NCBI GenBank assembly: GCA_029865665.1
Contig: JARXAV010000084.1
Coordinates: 1-21,248 of the forward strand
Source: Flectobacillus sp.
Lineage (GTDB): Bacteria; Bacteroidota; Bacteroidia; Cytophagales; Spirosomataceae
DNA: 21,248 nt
Direction of reading: 5' to 3'
Shown here: positions 1 through 11,896 of the stretch, piece by piece
How the letters are laid out: every line of letters starts with the position of its first letter
How positions within the stretch are numbered: position 1 is the first letter of the stretch
Position numbers and translations under genes: made by a program
The notes under the pieces: generated by a model
What the model was told of the DNA's origin: nothing
The model's database searches: none
What the model saw: only the letters and a program-made list of their open reading frames with translations

Positions 1-1
1 G

Positions 2-286
2 GACACTTATGACGACCAATTTAACTTAGATGGAACAAAACCTGATTTTATCTTACAGGCAGGAAGTGTCCCAAAACTTAGACATTCCATCGGTTTGGTT
101 TCTACGGCTGCCACGGCATCGCTTGTCAACAAAGATAAAAATAAGGTAGATTTTGTAAAAGCCGTTTGGAATGCCAAATTAGAACCGTACGAAGATGGCT
201 ATTTCGACCCATATTACGACGGATTAATGTATTTATTCAGCTTGATGCACCTTAGTGGAAAGTATCAAATTATAACATCAAGATAG
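2..286 (+). CDS. C-terminal fragment of a probable GH8 glycoside hydrolase (5' end outside window)
   Basis: The open frame enters from the left edge (first full codon at base 2) and stops with TAG at 284-286, leaving about 94 residues. The fragment has a HSIGLVSTAATASL stretch, an FVKAVWNAKLEP helix and an ending DPYYDGLMYLFSLMHLSGKY. From memory this matches the C-terminus of family GH8 (reducing-end xylose-releasing exo-oligoxylanase and endoxylanase type), whose members end with a conserved W-N...YYDG.LY.L..LH.SG block. GH8 enzymes have an (alpha/alpha)6 barrel and hydrolyse beta-1,4 linkages by inversion; the catalytic residues lie upstream and are not visible. A TTG inside the frame at 95 could be called as a start, but the homology-like sequence continues through it, so it is not a real start. 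It lies about 900 bases upstream of the first susC-like gene on the same strand, which suits membership of the same glycan cluster. Family call moderately sure; substrate is inference. Confidence 0.65.
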   Translation, partial: DTYDDQFNLDGTKPDFILQAGSVPKLRHSIGLVSTAATASLVNKDKNKVDFVKAVWNAKLEPYEDGYFDPYYDGLMYLFSLMHLSGKYQIITSR

Positions 287-426
287 TCAATCTGAGTGTT
301 TTTAACTTAATCCTAACCCATAAAAAATCTGATTATCAACATCATATACACAACTTCTTATACATATCAGAGTAGATCCTAGAGAGAGCAGGATACTAGA
401 GGACAGCTATTAACCTTTAACAACCT

Positions 427-455
427 TTTTTTATTTGAAATTTTCAAATAAAAAA
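427..455. repeat. Near-perfect A/T palindrome (14-base arms)
   Basis: Arms 427-440 and 442-455 are exact reverse complements around a single base. The left arm begins with a T run and the right arm ends with an A run, so a transcript from either strand would have its U run inside the stem and not after it. That is not a standard terminator layout. It may be a weak bidirectional transcript end, a protein-binding dyad, or chance in A+T-rich DNA. Confidence 0.5.
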
Positions 456-516
456 TAGGATATTACACAAGAGAATATTATTTTTGTGTCGGATAATACT
501 GTCTCTCTGTATATAC

Positions 517-549
517 ATTTTAAATGTGTTACCTTAACACATTTAAAAT
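517..549. repeat. Perfect 14-bp inverted repeat with 5-base loop
   Basis: Arm 517-530 (ATTTTAAATGTGTT) is followed by the loop ACCTT and its exact reverse complement at 536-549. A second short pairing, 511-516 with 562-567, could extend the stem across an unpaired stretch, and a T run follows at 567-573. It may be a terminator for a transcript crossing the region or a structured RNA element. No partner gene is evident. Confidence 0.6.
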
Positions 550-578
550 CGACTTGCTTGTGTATATTTTTTTGCCAT

Positions 579-595
579 AACTGTTCTATAGTGTT
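579..595 (+). repeat. 17-base direct repeat, copy 1
   Basis: AACTGTTCTATAGTGTT is identical to 735-751. The similarity extends weakly on both sides: both copies are preceded by a run of T and G and followed by TYCAYTTTT. Just after this copy, TTCCAC (594-599) and GTGGAA (606-611) form a small hairpin around six T bases. It could be a binding site or the remnant of a local duplication. Confidence 0.6.
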
Positions 596-650
596 CCACT
601 TTTTTGTGGAAATAAATTTTGCTAGGCACACTTATGATGTATTCTTAAAA

Positions 651-706
651 ATGTTGTCTTTAAGCCATTTAACGGGTATACATTTAACTTTTTGAGAAGA
701 CAACAT
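651..706. repeat. 10-bp inverted repeat between the two 17-base repeats
   Basis: ATGTTGTCTT (651-660) pairs exactly with AAGACAACAT (697-706) around a 36-base loop. The loop itself holds a direct repeat CATTTAAC (666-673 and 681-688). The whole element sits between the two 17-base repeats. Confidence 0.45.
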
Positions 707-734
707 AGGGGTTTTACACGTTTTTTTTTGTCCC

Positions 735-751
735 AACTGTTCTATAGTGTT
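735..751 (+). repeat. 17-base direct repeat, copy 2
   Basis: Identical to 579-595, in the same orientation, 156 bases further on. It is preceded by a nine-T run and GTCCC. No hairpin comparable to the one after copy 1 follows it, so the copies have diverged outside the core. Confidence 0.6.
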
Positions 752-921
752 TCATTTTTCAGATTATTTTTTTGAACTAATGAGGGCTTTATTGCGGGTA
801 ATAGCCATTGGTAAAACATTATTATCCAATGTATGGTATAATAACACTGTAATACGTTGTTAAAGCGGTTACTTTAATTTTTTATACCTTATAAACGCAT
901 GATTTATAGGAAAACAATACT

Positions 922-943
922 ACCAATAATACATTTTATTGGT
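922..943. repeat. 8-bp inverted repeat ACCAATAA / TTATTGGT
   Basis: The arms at 922-929 and 936-943 are exact reverse complements with a six-base loop. A related dyad, CATTGG (806-811) and CCAATG (826-831), lies about 110 bases upstream. Both sit upstream of the candidate promoter for the susC-like gene, so an operator role is possible but unproven. Confidence 0.35.
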
Positions 944-1049
944 CAGGGAACTGTTTGCCTTTTAACAACAGAGAGAAAATTTAAAACATTAAATTATTGA
1001 GAGAGACTTTTACCAAGACTTTGAGCAAAATTTTACGTGTGAAAAAACA

Positions 1050-1083
1050 TTTGGTTCTAAATAAGAAAGGTAATTACTATTTG
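1050..1083 (+). promoter_or_regulatory. Candidate Bacteroidota-type promoter for the first susC-like gene
   Basis: TTTG at 1050-1053 is followed after 21 bases by TACTATTTG at 1075-1083. The Bacteroidota vegetative consensus is TTTG, 19-21 bases, then TAnnTTTG. The -7 element here has one extra base between TA and TTTG, so the match is imperfect. Transcription would begin near 1090 and give a leader of roughly 95 bases, which includes a small hairpin AGTGT/ACACT (1097-1111). No other TTTG plus -7 pair of similar quality was seen closer to the start. Confidence 0.3.
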
Positions 1084-1184
1084 AAGTTGTAAAAAGAGTG
1101 TGTAGAACACTATTAGCTTAAAATCGTAATTATCTTTTCTAAACAATAACCCCACATTGATTTCTATATATACCCTTGACTATC

Positions 1185-4100
1185 ATGCAAAAAAACATAC
1201 TATTACTTTTCTTCAGCCTTTTGTGCTGTGGATATACCTTTGCTCAAAAACAAATTACAGGTTTTGTTGCCTCTGATGACGGTTCACCGCTAGTAGGTGT
1301 GAGCATCAGAGTTAAAAATACTCAAATAGGGACGGCATCGGATGTTAAAGGAGCCTTTACAATCAATGCTAACCCACAAGATATACTTGTTTTTACTTCT
1401 GTTGGTTATGAAAATAGCGAAGTAAAGATTGGAAGTAGAACAGTATTAAACGTCATTCTAAAAACTAATACAAGTTCACTTGAAGAGGTAGTTGTAGTGG
1501 GTTATGGTACGCAAAAAAGATCGTCCGTAACTGCTGCTGTAGCATCTGTAGGTGTTAAAGAATTAACAGCACTTCCTGTACCAAGTGTAGAAGGAGCATT
1601 ACAAGGACGTGTATCGGGTGTACAAGTAACTAGCAACGGTTCTCCAGGTGTTGCTCCTGTAGTAAGAATCAGAGGTGTTGGTTCAATTAACTATGCAGCA
1701 AACCCTTTATATGTAGTTGATGGTTACCCTGTTGGTAGCTTGAATGACTTAGATATGAAAGACGTAGAGTCTTTAGAAGTACTTAAAGATGCAAGTGCTG
1801 CCGCAATTTATGGTTCTAGAGCAGCAAACGGAGTTGTCTTAATTACGACCAAAAAAGGTTCTAAAGATAGCAAACTACACGTAAATGTAGAAACGTACTA
1901 TGCTTCTCAAAGTCCATGGAAGAAATTGACGCCACTCAATACAAAACAATATTTACAATACGGTAAAACATTATTATCTGCTGCGGGAGCTGCTTTCCCT
2001 GATCGTTGGAGTAAAATGAATGCAGAAACCTATCCTGGTTCTGGTGTAACGTTTGAAAATACGAATACAGACTGGCAAGACTATTTATTCCAAACGGCAG
2101 GCTTATCTAATAGCTCTGTTACAATTACAGGTGGAAACGCAACATCTCGTTTCTTAACGTCATTTGGATATTTCAAACAAGATGGTATTTATGTAGGAAC
2201 TAATTACGAAAGAGGTAATTTACGTTTAAACTCAGACCATAACATTGGTAAACATTTTACTATTGGCCAAACACTCACAGTTGCTATGGGGAGTAGGCTA
2301 GAAGATAATGCTAACCCAACGGGTCAACGTACAGCTCTGGCAAACGTTATTAAAAATTTACCATATACGCCCGTGTACAACCCAACAGAAATCGGAGGCT
2401 ACTATGGTACAACTAACGCAGATGGCTCTGACCCAGCGAACCCATTAATTCCTGCTGTATTAACAAGAACTCAAAACCGTAATACAAGAATATTAGGCTC
2501 TATTTTTGCTGAGATTAAATTTACAGACTACTTAAAATATAAGTTTTCAGTAGGTTTAGATTACAATAACTCAAGAGGTTTAAGCCGTACACCAATCTAT
2601 ACGGCTGGACAAGCGGGTAATCCATTCAATAGCATTTCAGATACAAGAGGTGAATTCCTAGGGACGCTTTATACAAACCAACTATCGTTCGATAAAACAT
2701 TCAATAAGCATTCAATCAATGCAATTGTTGTAGCTGAACAGCAATTTGGTACAGGAGAAAGTATAACGGCATCAGGAAATTATACGACAAACACCTTCAC
2801 AATCGTTACTCCAAACGTAACAAGTCCAGCTGTAGGTGGTGGTAAAAGCGAAACAACACTTTTATCATATTTAGGACGTGTAAACTATGATTATGCAGGT
2901 AAATACTTATTAAGTGCATCTATTCGTAGAGATGGTTCATCATTATTCGCTCCAGGTAAAAAGTGGGGAACATTCCCAGCAGCATCGATTGGTTGGAGAA
3001 TTAGCGAAGAGCCATTCATGAAAGAAATTTCATCTATCAACGAATTAAAAGTAAGAGCAAGTTATGGCTTAGTAGGTAATACAAGTGGTTTACCAAACTA
3101 TGCTTGGCAGTCTCTAATAGGTGCATCTACAAACTACGTATTTGCTAACGGAGTAACGCCTGGTTTGTCAACTAATCAGCTTGGAAATGCAGAATTAGGA
3201 TGGGAAACAACAAAAATGACTGATTTGGGACTTGATTTAGGCTTACTTAAAAACAAAATCACGTTATCAGCTGACTATTATATCCGTGAGACTTCAGAAA
3301 ACAGTTTGATTCTTGCTAGACCTTTAGCTTCATCTCTTGGTTATTCAAATAATACAATTGCCAATTTTGGAGGAATGAAAAACTCAGGTTTAGATTTCCA
3401 AATCAACTATAACCATAGCGAAGGAGATTTAAAATGGAAAGTTGGCGGAAACTTAGGTATCGTGCGTAATACAGTAACATCTTTAGAAGCACCTATCTTC
3501 GCAGGTGGTCATGCAGAAACAGGAGCAAGCGTTACTAAGACAGAAGTAGGTATGCCAGTTCAGTATTTATTTGGTTATGTAGTTGATAAAATCTATCAAA
3601 CTCAAGGCGAAATTGATTCGGATGATGCTCAAGCAAAAAGTAAGAAATGGGATAGCTACCAAGGCGGAAAAGCTGCTCCTGGAGATATTCGTTTCAAAGA
3701 TTTGAATGGTGATGGTAAAATTGATGATTCAGACCGTACAATGATTGGAAATACACTTCCTGACTTCACTTACGGTGTTAATTTCGATGCGAACTATAAA
3801 AACTTTGACTTTACATTATTCTTACAAGGCGTACAAGGAAATGACATTTACAATAACCTAAAAACGCAAACTCAAGGTATGGTTCGTTTATTTGGTGCTA
3901 CTACTGATGTGTTAAATGCTTGGACTCCTCAAAATACAAATACGAACGTTCCAAGAGCAGTTAGTGGTGATCCTAATGGTAATGCAACTCGTCCGTCTGA
4001 CAGATGGATTGAAAAAGGGTCATTCTTACGTGTGAAAAACATCAGTTTAGGTTACAGCGTACCATCAAGTATTTTGAAATCATTTGCAGGAGGAACACTT

Positions 4101-4271
4101 ACAAAAGTAAGAGTATATGTGTCAGCTCAAAACTTATTGACTTTCACCAAGTATACTGGTTATGACCCTGAAATTGGTTCTCGTGATAACTCTCAATTGG
4201 TATACGGTATCGATAATGGGCAATACCCACAAGCTCGTACTTTGATGGCTGGTCTTCAGTTAGGTTTTTAA
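1185..4271 (+). CDS. SusC/RagA-family TonB-dependent outer-membrane transporter (copy 1)
   Basis: A 1028-residue TonB-dependent receptor that should import glycan oligosaccharides across the outer membrane with its SusD partner. The N-terminus is a signal peptide cut after CGYTFAQ (about residue 20). A carboxypeptidase-D-regulatory-like domain follows (about 22-95, with the typical GTASDVKGAFTI segment), then the SusC-specific EVVVVGYGTQK block at 101-111, the plug with LYVVDGYPVG and LKDASAAAIYGSRAANGV, and a 22-strand-type barrel ending in MAGLQLGF. A calcium-loop-like DLNGDGKIDDSD lies at 839-850, as is common in this family. The frame could be extended to a TTG at 1176, but the ATG at 1185 starts the signal peptide directly and is preferred. 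The next gene starts 61 bases downstream and encodes SusD, the standard operon order. The length is normal and no damage is visible. Family assignment is firm; the transported sugar is not shown. Confidence 0.95.
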   Translation: MQKNILLLFFSLLCCGYTFAQKQITGFVASDDGSPLVGVSIRVKNTQIGTASDVKGAFTINANPQDILVFTSVGYENSEVKIGSRTVLNVILKTNTSSLEEVVVVGYGTQKRSSVTAAVASVGVKELTALPVPSVEGALQGRVSGVQVTSNGSPGVAPVVRIRGVGSINYAANPLYVVDGYPVGSLNDLDMKDVESLEVLKDASAAAIYGSRAANGVVLITTKKGSKDSKLHVNVETYYASQSPWKKLTPLNTKQYLQYGKTLLSAAGAAFPDRWSKMNAETYPGSGVTFENTNTDWQDYLFQTAGLSNSSVTITGGNATSRFLTSFGYFKQDGIYVGTNYERGNLRLNSDHNIGKHFTIGQTLTVAMGSRLEDNANPTGQRTALANVIKNLPYTPVYNPTEIGGYYGTTNADGSDPANPLIPAVLTRTQNRNTRILGSIFAEIKFTDYLKYKFSVGLDYNNSRGLSRTPIYTAGQAGNPFNSISDTRGEFLGTLYTNQLSFDKTFNKHSINAIVVAEQQFGTGESITASGNYTTNTFTIVTPNVTSPAVGGGKSETTLLSYLGRVNYDYAGKYLLSASIRRDGSSLFAPGKKWGTFPAASIGWRISEEPFMKEISSINELKVRASYGLVGNTSGLPNYAWQSLIGASTNYVFANGVTPGLSTNQLGNAELGWETTKMTDLGLDLGLLKNKITLSADYYIRETSENSLILARPLASSLGYSNNTIANFGGMKNSGLDFQINYNHSEGDLKWKVGGNLGIVRNTVTSLEAPIFAGGHAETGASVTKTEVGMPVQYLFGYVVDKIYQTQGEIDSDDAQAKSKKWDSYQGGKAAPGDIRFKDLNGDGKIDDSDRTMIGNTLPDFTYGVNFDANYKNFDFTLFLQGVQGNDIYNNLKTQTQGMVRLFGATTDVLNAWTPQNTNTNVPRAVSGDPNGNATRPSDRWIEKGSFLRVKNISLGYSVPSSILKSFAGGTLTKVRVYVSAQNLLTFTKYTGYDPEIGSRDNSQLVYGIDNGQYPQARTLMAGLQLGF
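1494..1516 (+). repeat. 23-base segment identical to 16751-16773 (SusC signature codons)
   Basis: The codons for the VVGYGTQK block are identical over 23 bases in both susC-like genes, including synonymous positions. It is the best long DNA match I noticed between the two transporter genes. It may reflect shared descent with strong constraint, or act as a point of homologous exchange between the copies. Confidence 0.6.
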
Positions 4272-4284
4272 CACTTATCCCTTT

Positions 4285-4307
4285 AAAATTTTTCTTGGTC
4301 AAATTTT
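4285..4307 (+). repeat. Intercistronic inverted repeat between susC-like and susD-like genes
   Basis: AAAATTT (4285-4291) and AAATTTT (4301-4307) are reverse complements with a nine-base loop. The stem is all A/T and weak, so I do not call it a terminator. It could mark an RNA-processing point that changes the SusC to SusD ratio. AGGAG at 4309-4313 lies 19 bases before the start, too far to be a Shine-Dalgarno site. Confidence 0.25.
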
Positions 4308-4332
4308 CAGGAGAATAAAAATAAAATAGCAC

Positions 4333-5889
4333 ATGAAAAAAAGTCTTATATTCATAGGAGTATTATCACTTGGCATTGCATTCGGATGTAATGACGAATT
4401 AGATAAAACAAATCCAGGATCTTTTACTACCGATAGTTATTTTTCAAATACAGTAGAATTGGAATCGGGAGTTAATGCAGTATATGGGTTGCTAACTGGT
4501 GCAAACCTTTTTGGAAGAGAGTATTTTTTTACCAATGATTTAAGAACTGACGATTTTGCTACTGGTGGTGGACAATTGGAAGCCCCAAGAGCACAAATCC
4601 TAGATGGTGTTCACCAACCTACCAATTCGGTTTTGGGAGCACTATGGACTGGTTCGTTTCGTGTAATTCACCGTGCAAATGTAGTGATTGATGCACAAGA
4701 TAACTTCAAGACAATCAATGCTACAGACGAAGCTAAGAAGAAAAGAATTATTGCAGAAGCAAAATTCTTACGTGCAATTGCATATTATGAGTTAAGTACG
4801 ATGTGGGGCGGTGTACCTATTTACACAACTAGTGCTACCAAATCATCGGATGCTAAAGCTCGTAATACACAGGAGGAAGTGTTCACTCAAATTAGCAAAG
4901 ATCTAAGCGAAGCACAAGCTGATTTACCTTCTTCTTATACAGGAGCTGACTTAGGACGTGCAACAAAACACGCTGCTCAACTTGCTTTGGCTAGAGTATT
5001 GATGTTTAAAGGAGATTATGCAGGTGCTAAAACAGAATTATCTAAAATTGTTTCTTCAGGATTATTCAGCCTAACAAGCAACTACTTAGATAACTTCTTA
5101 GAAGAAACTGAGTATAACAAAGAGTCTATCTTTGAAATTGGCTTTGATAGCAAGAATGGAATGAGCTGGGATAATGGTGATAGCGATAATATTGCAGGAA
5201 GCAGCCCAAGAAGATCATCAATTCGTCACCAAGAGTACTCTGCTGTGGGTTGGAGAAACCTTATTCCTTCTAATGGCATCATTAATGAGTTTGAACGTCC
5301 ACAAAAAGGAGACTCGAAAAGAGACCCTCGTATGAGCTTTAGCTTATATTTCAAAGGAGATTTGGTTAACCAAGGAAAAGGCAGACTAGAAATTGACTAC
5401 CCTGTTCAAGGAAATACGTCGATCTTAGATGGCGTAGAGCAAAAAATCAGTTGGAGAAAATACTCTGCTCTATATAGAAATGCAGATGGTTTCTACGATT
5501 TAAGCGGTATCAACATGAGAGTGATGCGTTATGCAGAGGTGTTAATTAACTTAGCTGAATGCGAGAACGAATTGGGTAACAGTGGTGCTGCTGTAGCTTT
5601 ACTGAACCAAGTACGTAGCCGTGCTGATGTACAAATGCCTACATATCCAACAGCAAATTTCCCTGTAAGCAACAAAGACCAAGTACTTACTGCTATTCAA
5701 CATGAAAAAAGAGTTGAGTTTGCTGCAGAATGGTTAAGAGCAAAAGATATTGTTCGTTGGAGAAAACAAGGAAAATTGAAAAAAGAACCATTGTCATATT
5801 TTGTGGCTAATAAGCATGAATTATTACCTATCCCTCAATTTGAAATAGATAATAATCCAAACATCAAAGGAAATAACCCTGGTTATTAA
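4333..5889 (+). CDS. SusD/RagB-family glycan-binding outer-membrane lipoprotein (copy 1)
   Basis: A 518-residue SusD-like lipoprotein that should sit on the cell surface as the lid and glycan-binding partner of the SusC barrel encoded just upstream. The signal sequence ends in IAFG with the lipid-bearing cysteine at residue 19, followed by NDELD. An acidic stretch after the cysteine resembles the known surface-export signal of Bacteroidota lipoproteins. The helical TPR-like core contains KKRIIAEAKFLRAIAYYEL and the MWGGVPIYT loop, both typical of the family. The C-terminal SusD signature is clear: MRYAEVLINLAECENELG, LLNQVRSRA, EKRVEFAAEWLRAKDIVRW and the ending LLPIPQFEIDNNPNIKGNNPGY (split here across adjacent motifs). 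The start at 4333 gives a full signal peptide with no better alternative. A strong terminator-like hairpin follows 33 bases after the stop. Confidence 0.95.
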   Translation: MKKSLIFIGVLSLGIAFGCNDELDKTNPGSFTTDSYFSNTVELESGVNAVYGLLTGANLFGREYFFTNDLRTDDFATGGGQLEAPRAQILDGVHQPTNSVLGALWTGSFRVIHRANVVIDAQDNFKTINATDEAKKKRIIAEAKFLRAIAYYELSTMWGGVPIYTTSATKSSDAKARNTQEEVFTQISKDLSEAQADLPSSYTGADLGRATKHAAQLALARVLMFKGDYAGAKTELSKIVSSGLFSLTSNYLDNFLEETEYNKESIFEIGFDSKNGMSWDNGDSDNIAGSSPRRSSIRHQEYSAVGWRNLIPSNGIINEFERPQKGDSKRDPRMSFSLYFKGDLVNQGKGRLEIDYPVQGNTSILDGVEQKISWRKYSALYRNADGFYDLSGINMRVMRYAEVLINLAECENELGNSGAAVALLNQVRSRADVQMPTYPTANFPVSNKDQVLTAIQHEKRVEFAAEWLRAKDIVRWRKQGKLKKEPLSYFVANKHELLPIPQFEIDNNPNIKGNNPGY

Positions 5890-5921
5890 GCAGGATTATT
5901 CTATAACAACTGGAGTTAAGA

Positions 5922-5955
5922 AAGTAGCCGTTTATTCCAAACGGCTACTTATTTT
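5922..5955 (+). terminator. Rho-independent-type terminator after the susD-like gene
   Basis: AAGTAGCCGTTT (5922-5933) pairs perfectly with AAACGGCTACTT (5939-5950) around the loop ATTCC, and ATTTT follows at 5951-5955. The 12-bp stem has a G+C core and is the most stable-looking hairpin in the window. It lies between the susD-like gene and the CRTAC1-type gene on the same strand, so it should end or reduce transcription into the downstream pair. The T run is short, so read-through is likely. Confidence 0.7.
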
Positions 5956-6027
5956 AAAAGCATATCATTAGTGTAAAACCACATAGTACAAATTACGTAT
6001 ACACAATAGAGTTACAAAAAATCAACA

Positions 6028-11405
<5,378 letters not shown>

Positions 11406-11412
11406 AAGATAG

Positions 11413-11475
11413 TAATTCAAAACCATAGTTTCGTTTGATAGCTAAAACTTCAAAAGAGATTATGGTTTTGAATTA
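11413..11475 (+). terminator. Long hairpin after the esterase gene, probable operon terminator
   Basis: TAATTCAAAACCATA (11413-11427) is the exact reverse complement of 11461-11475. Pairing continues inward with G-U wobbles and one mismatch (11428-11438 with 11450-11460), giving a stem of about 26 pairs and a loop of about 11 bases. It begins eight bases after the stop codon. No clean T run follows, so its use as an intrinsic terminator is likely from position but not certain. It may also protect the 3' end of the message. Confidence 0.5.
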
Positions 11476-11896
11476 GTTCTCTCATTATTTAAATGGACAA
11501 TGATTTTCCAAGTATGATTTAAACTATCTACCTTATCTAACCCGTTAGAGAATAAACTTCTACTAGTAGAAAGTCATCGACTTCCCCCATAAAAAACTGA
11601 TGGCAAACTACCACAAAATATACTCTCCCCATTCGACCACCATAGGTAACTCAAAGTGGTCTGCACTATCTCATAAAAAACTACCTAAAAAGCTTTATTA
11701 TAACGATATTCGTTTGGACAGAAAAAAGACTTATCCTCAATAAGTTCCTTATATTTACGTCCATTTTATACAATTATATTTTTAGCTGATTTAGGCTTAT
11801 CAGTACTACTAAAAGCACTTTACAAATGCGTAAATAAGCAGAGCAAATGCTACTGGCGATTGGTCTGATTTTGGTGACAAATAACATATACTTAAT
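11476..11896. other. Upstream region of the HTCS gene, no gene seen
   Basis: No credible open frame. It holds a cluster of dyads (11536-11583, listed separately) and a direct repeat CATAAAAAACT at 11588-11598 and 11672-11682. A TATATTTA at 11750-11757 resembles a -7 element but lacks a matching TTTG 19-21 bases upstream. I cannot place the HTCS promoter with confidence. Confidence 0.5.
11536..11583. promoter_or_regulatory. Cluster of three dyad-symmetric sites upstream of the HTCS gene
   Basis: TCTAAC/GTTAGA (11536-11549, two-base centre), the perfect 14-base palindrome TTCTACTAGTAGAA (11558-11571), and AAGTC/GACTT (11571-11583, three-base centre) follow one another. The first two centres are 22 bases apart, about two helical turns. 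The stems are too short and loops too small for good RNA hairpins, so protein-binding sites are more likely. The site is about 310-360 bases upstream of the HTCS start. Function is inference. Confidence 0.35.

Larger units (their letters stand above)
287..1184. other. Long intergenic region, hairpin- and repeat-rich, no convincing gene
   Basis: About 900 bases between the GH8-like stop and the first susC-like start. Two short open frames (431-631 minus, 486-695 plus) overlap each other across hairpin sequence, and their predicted peptides resemble no family I know. The region is very A+T-rich and carries several inverted repeats (427-455, 517-549, 594-611, 651-706, 806-831, 922-943) plus a 17-base direct repeat at 579-595 and 735-751. 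The last 130 bases look like a promoter and leader for the susC-like gene. The rest may hold terminators, operator sites or a small RNA; the sequence alone does not decide. Confidence 0.6.

Noticed and set aside
431..695. Short open frames on both strands (66 and 69 residues)
   Set aside because: They overlap each other across inverted and direct repeats, start at weak or non-ATG codons and show no recognisable protein pattern.
1176..1184. TTG start giving three extra residues on susC copy 1
   Set aside because: The ATG at 1185 begins a standard signal peptide directly; the extension adds nothing.
4309..4313. AGGAG as a Shine-Dalgarno site for the susD-like gene
   Set aside because: It is 19 bases from the start codon, too far, and Bacteroidota rarely use such sites.
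4144..4332. Minus-strand frame across the susC-susD junction
   Set aside because: It is a shadow of the susC 3' end, with no family pattern.
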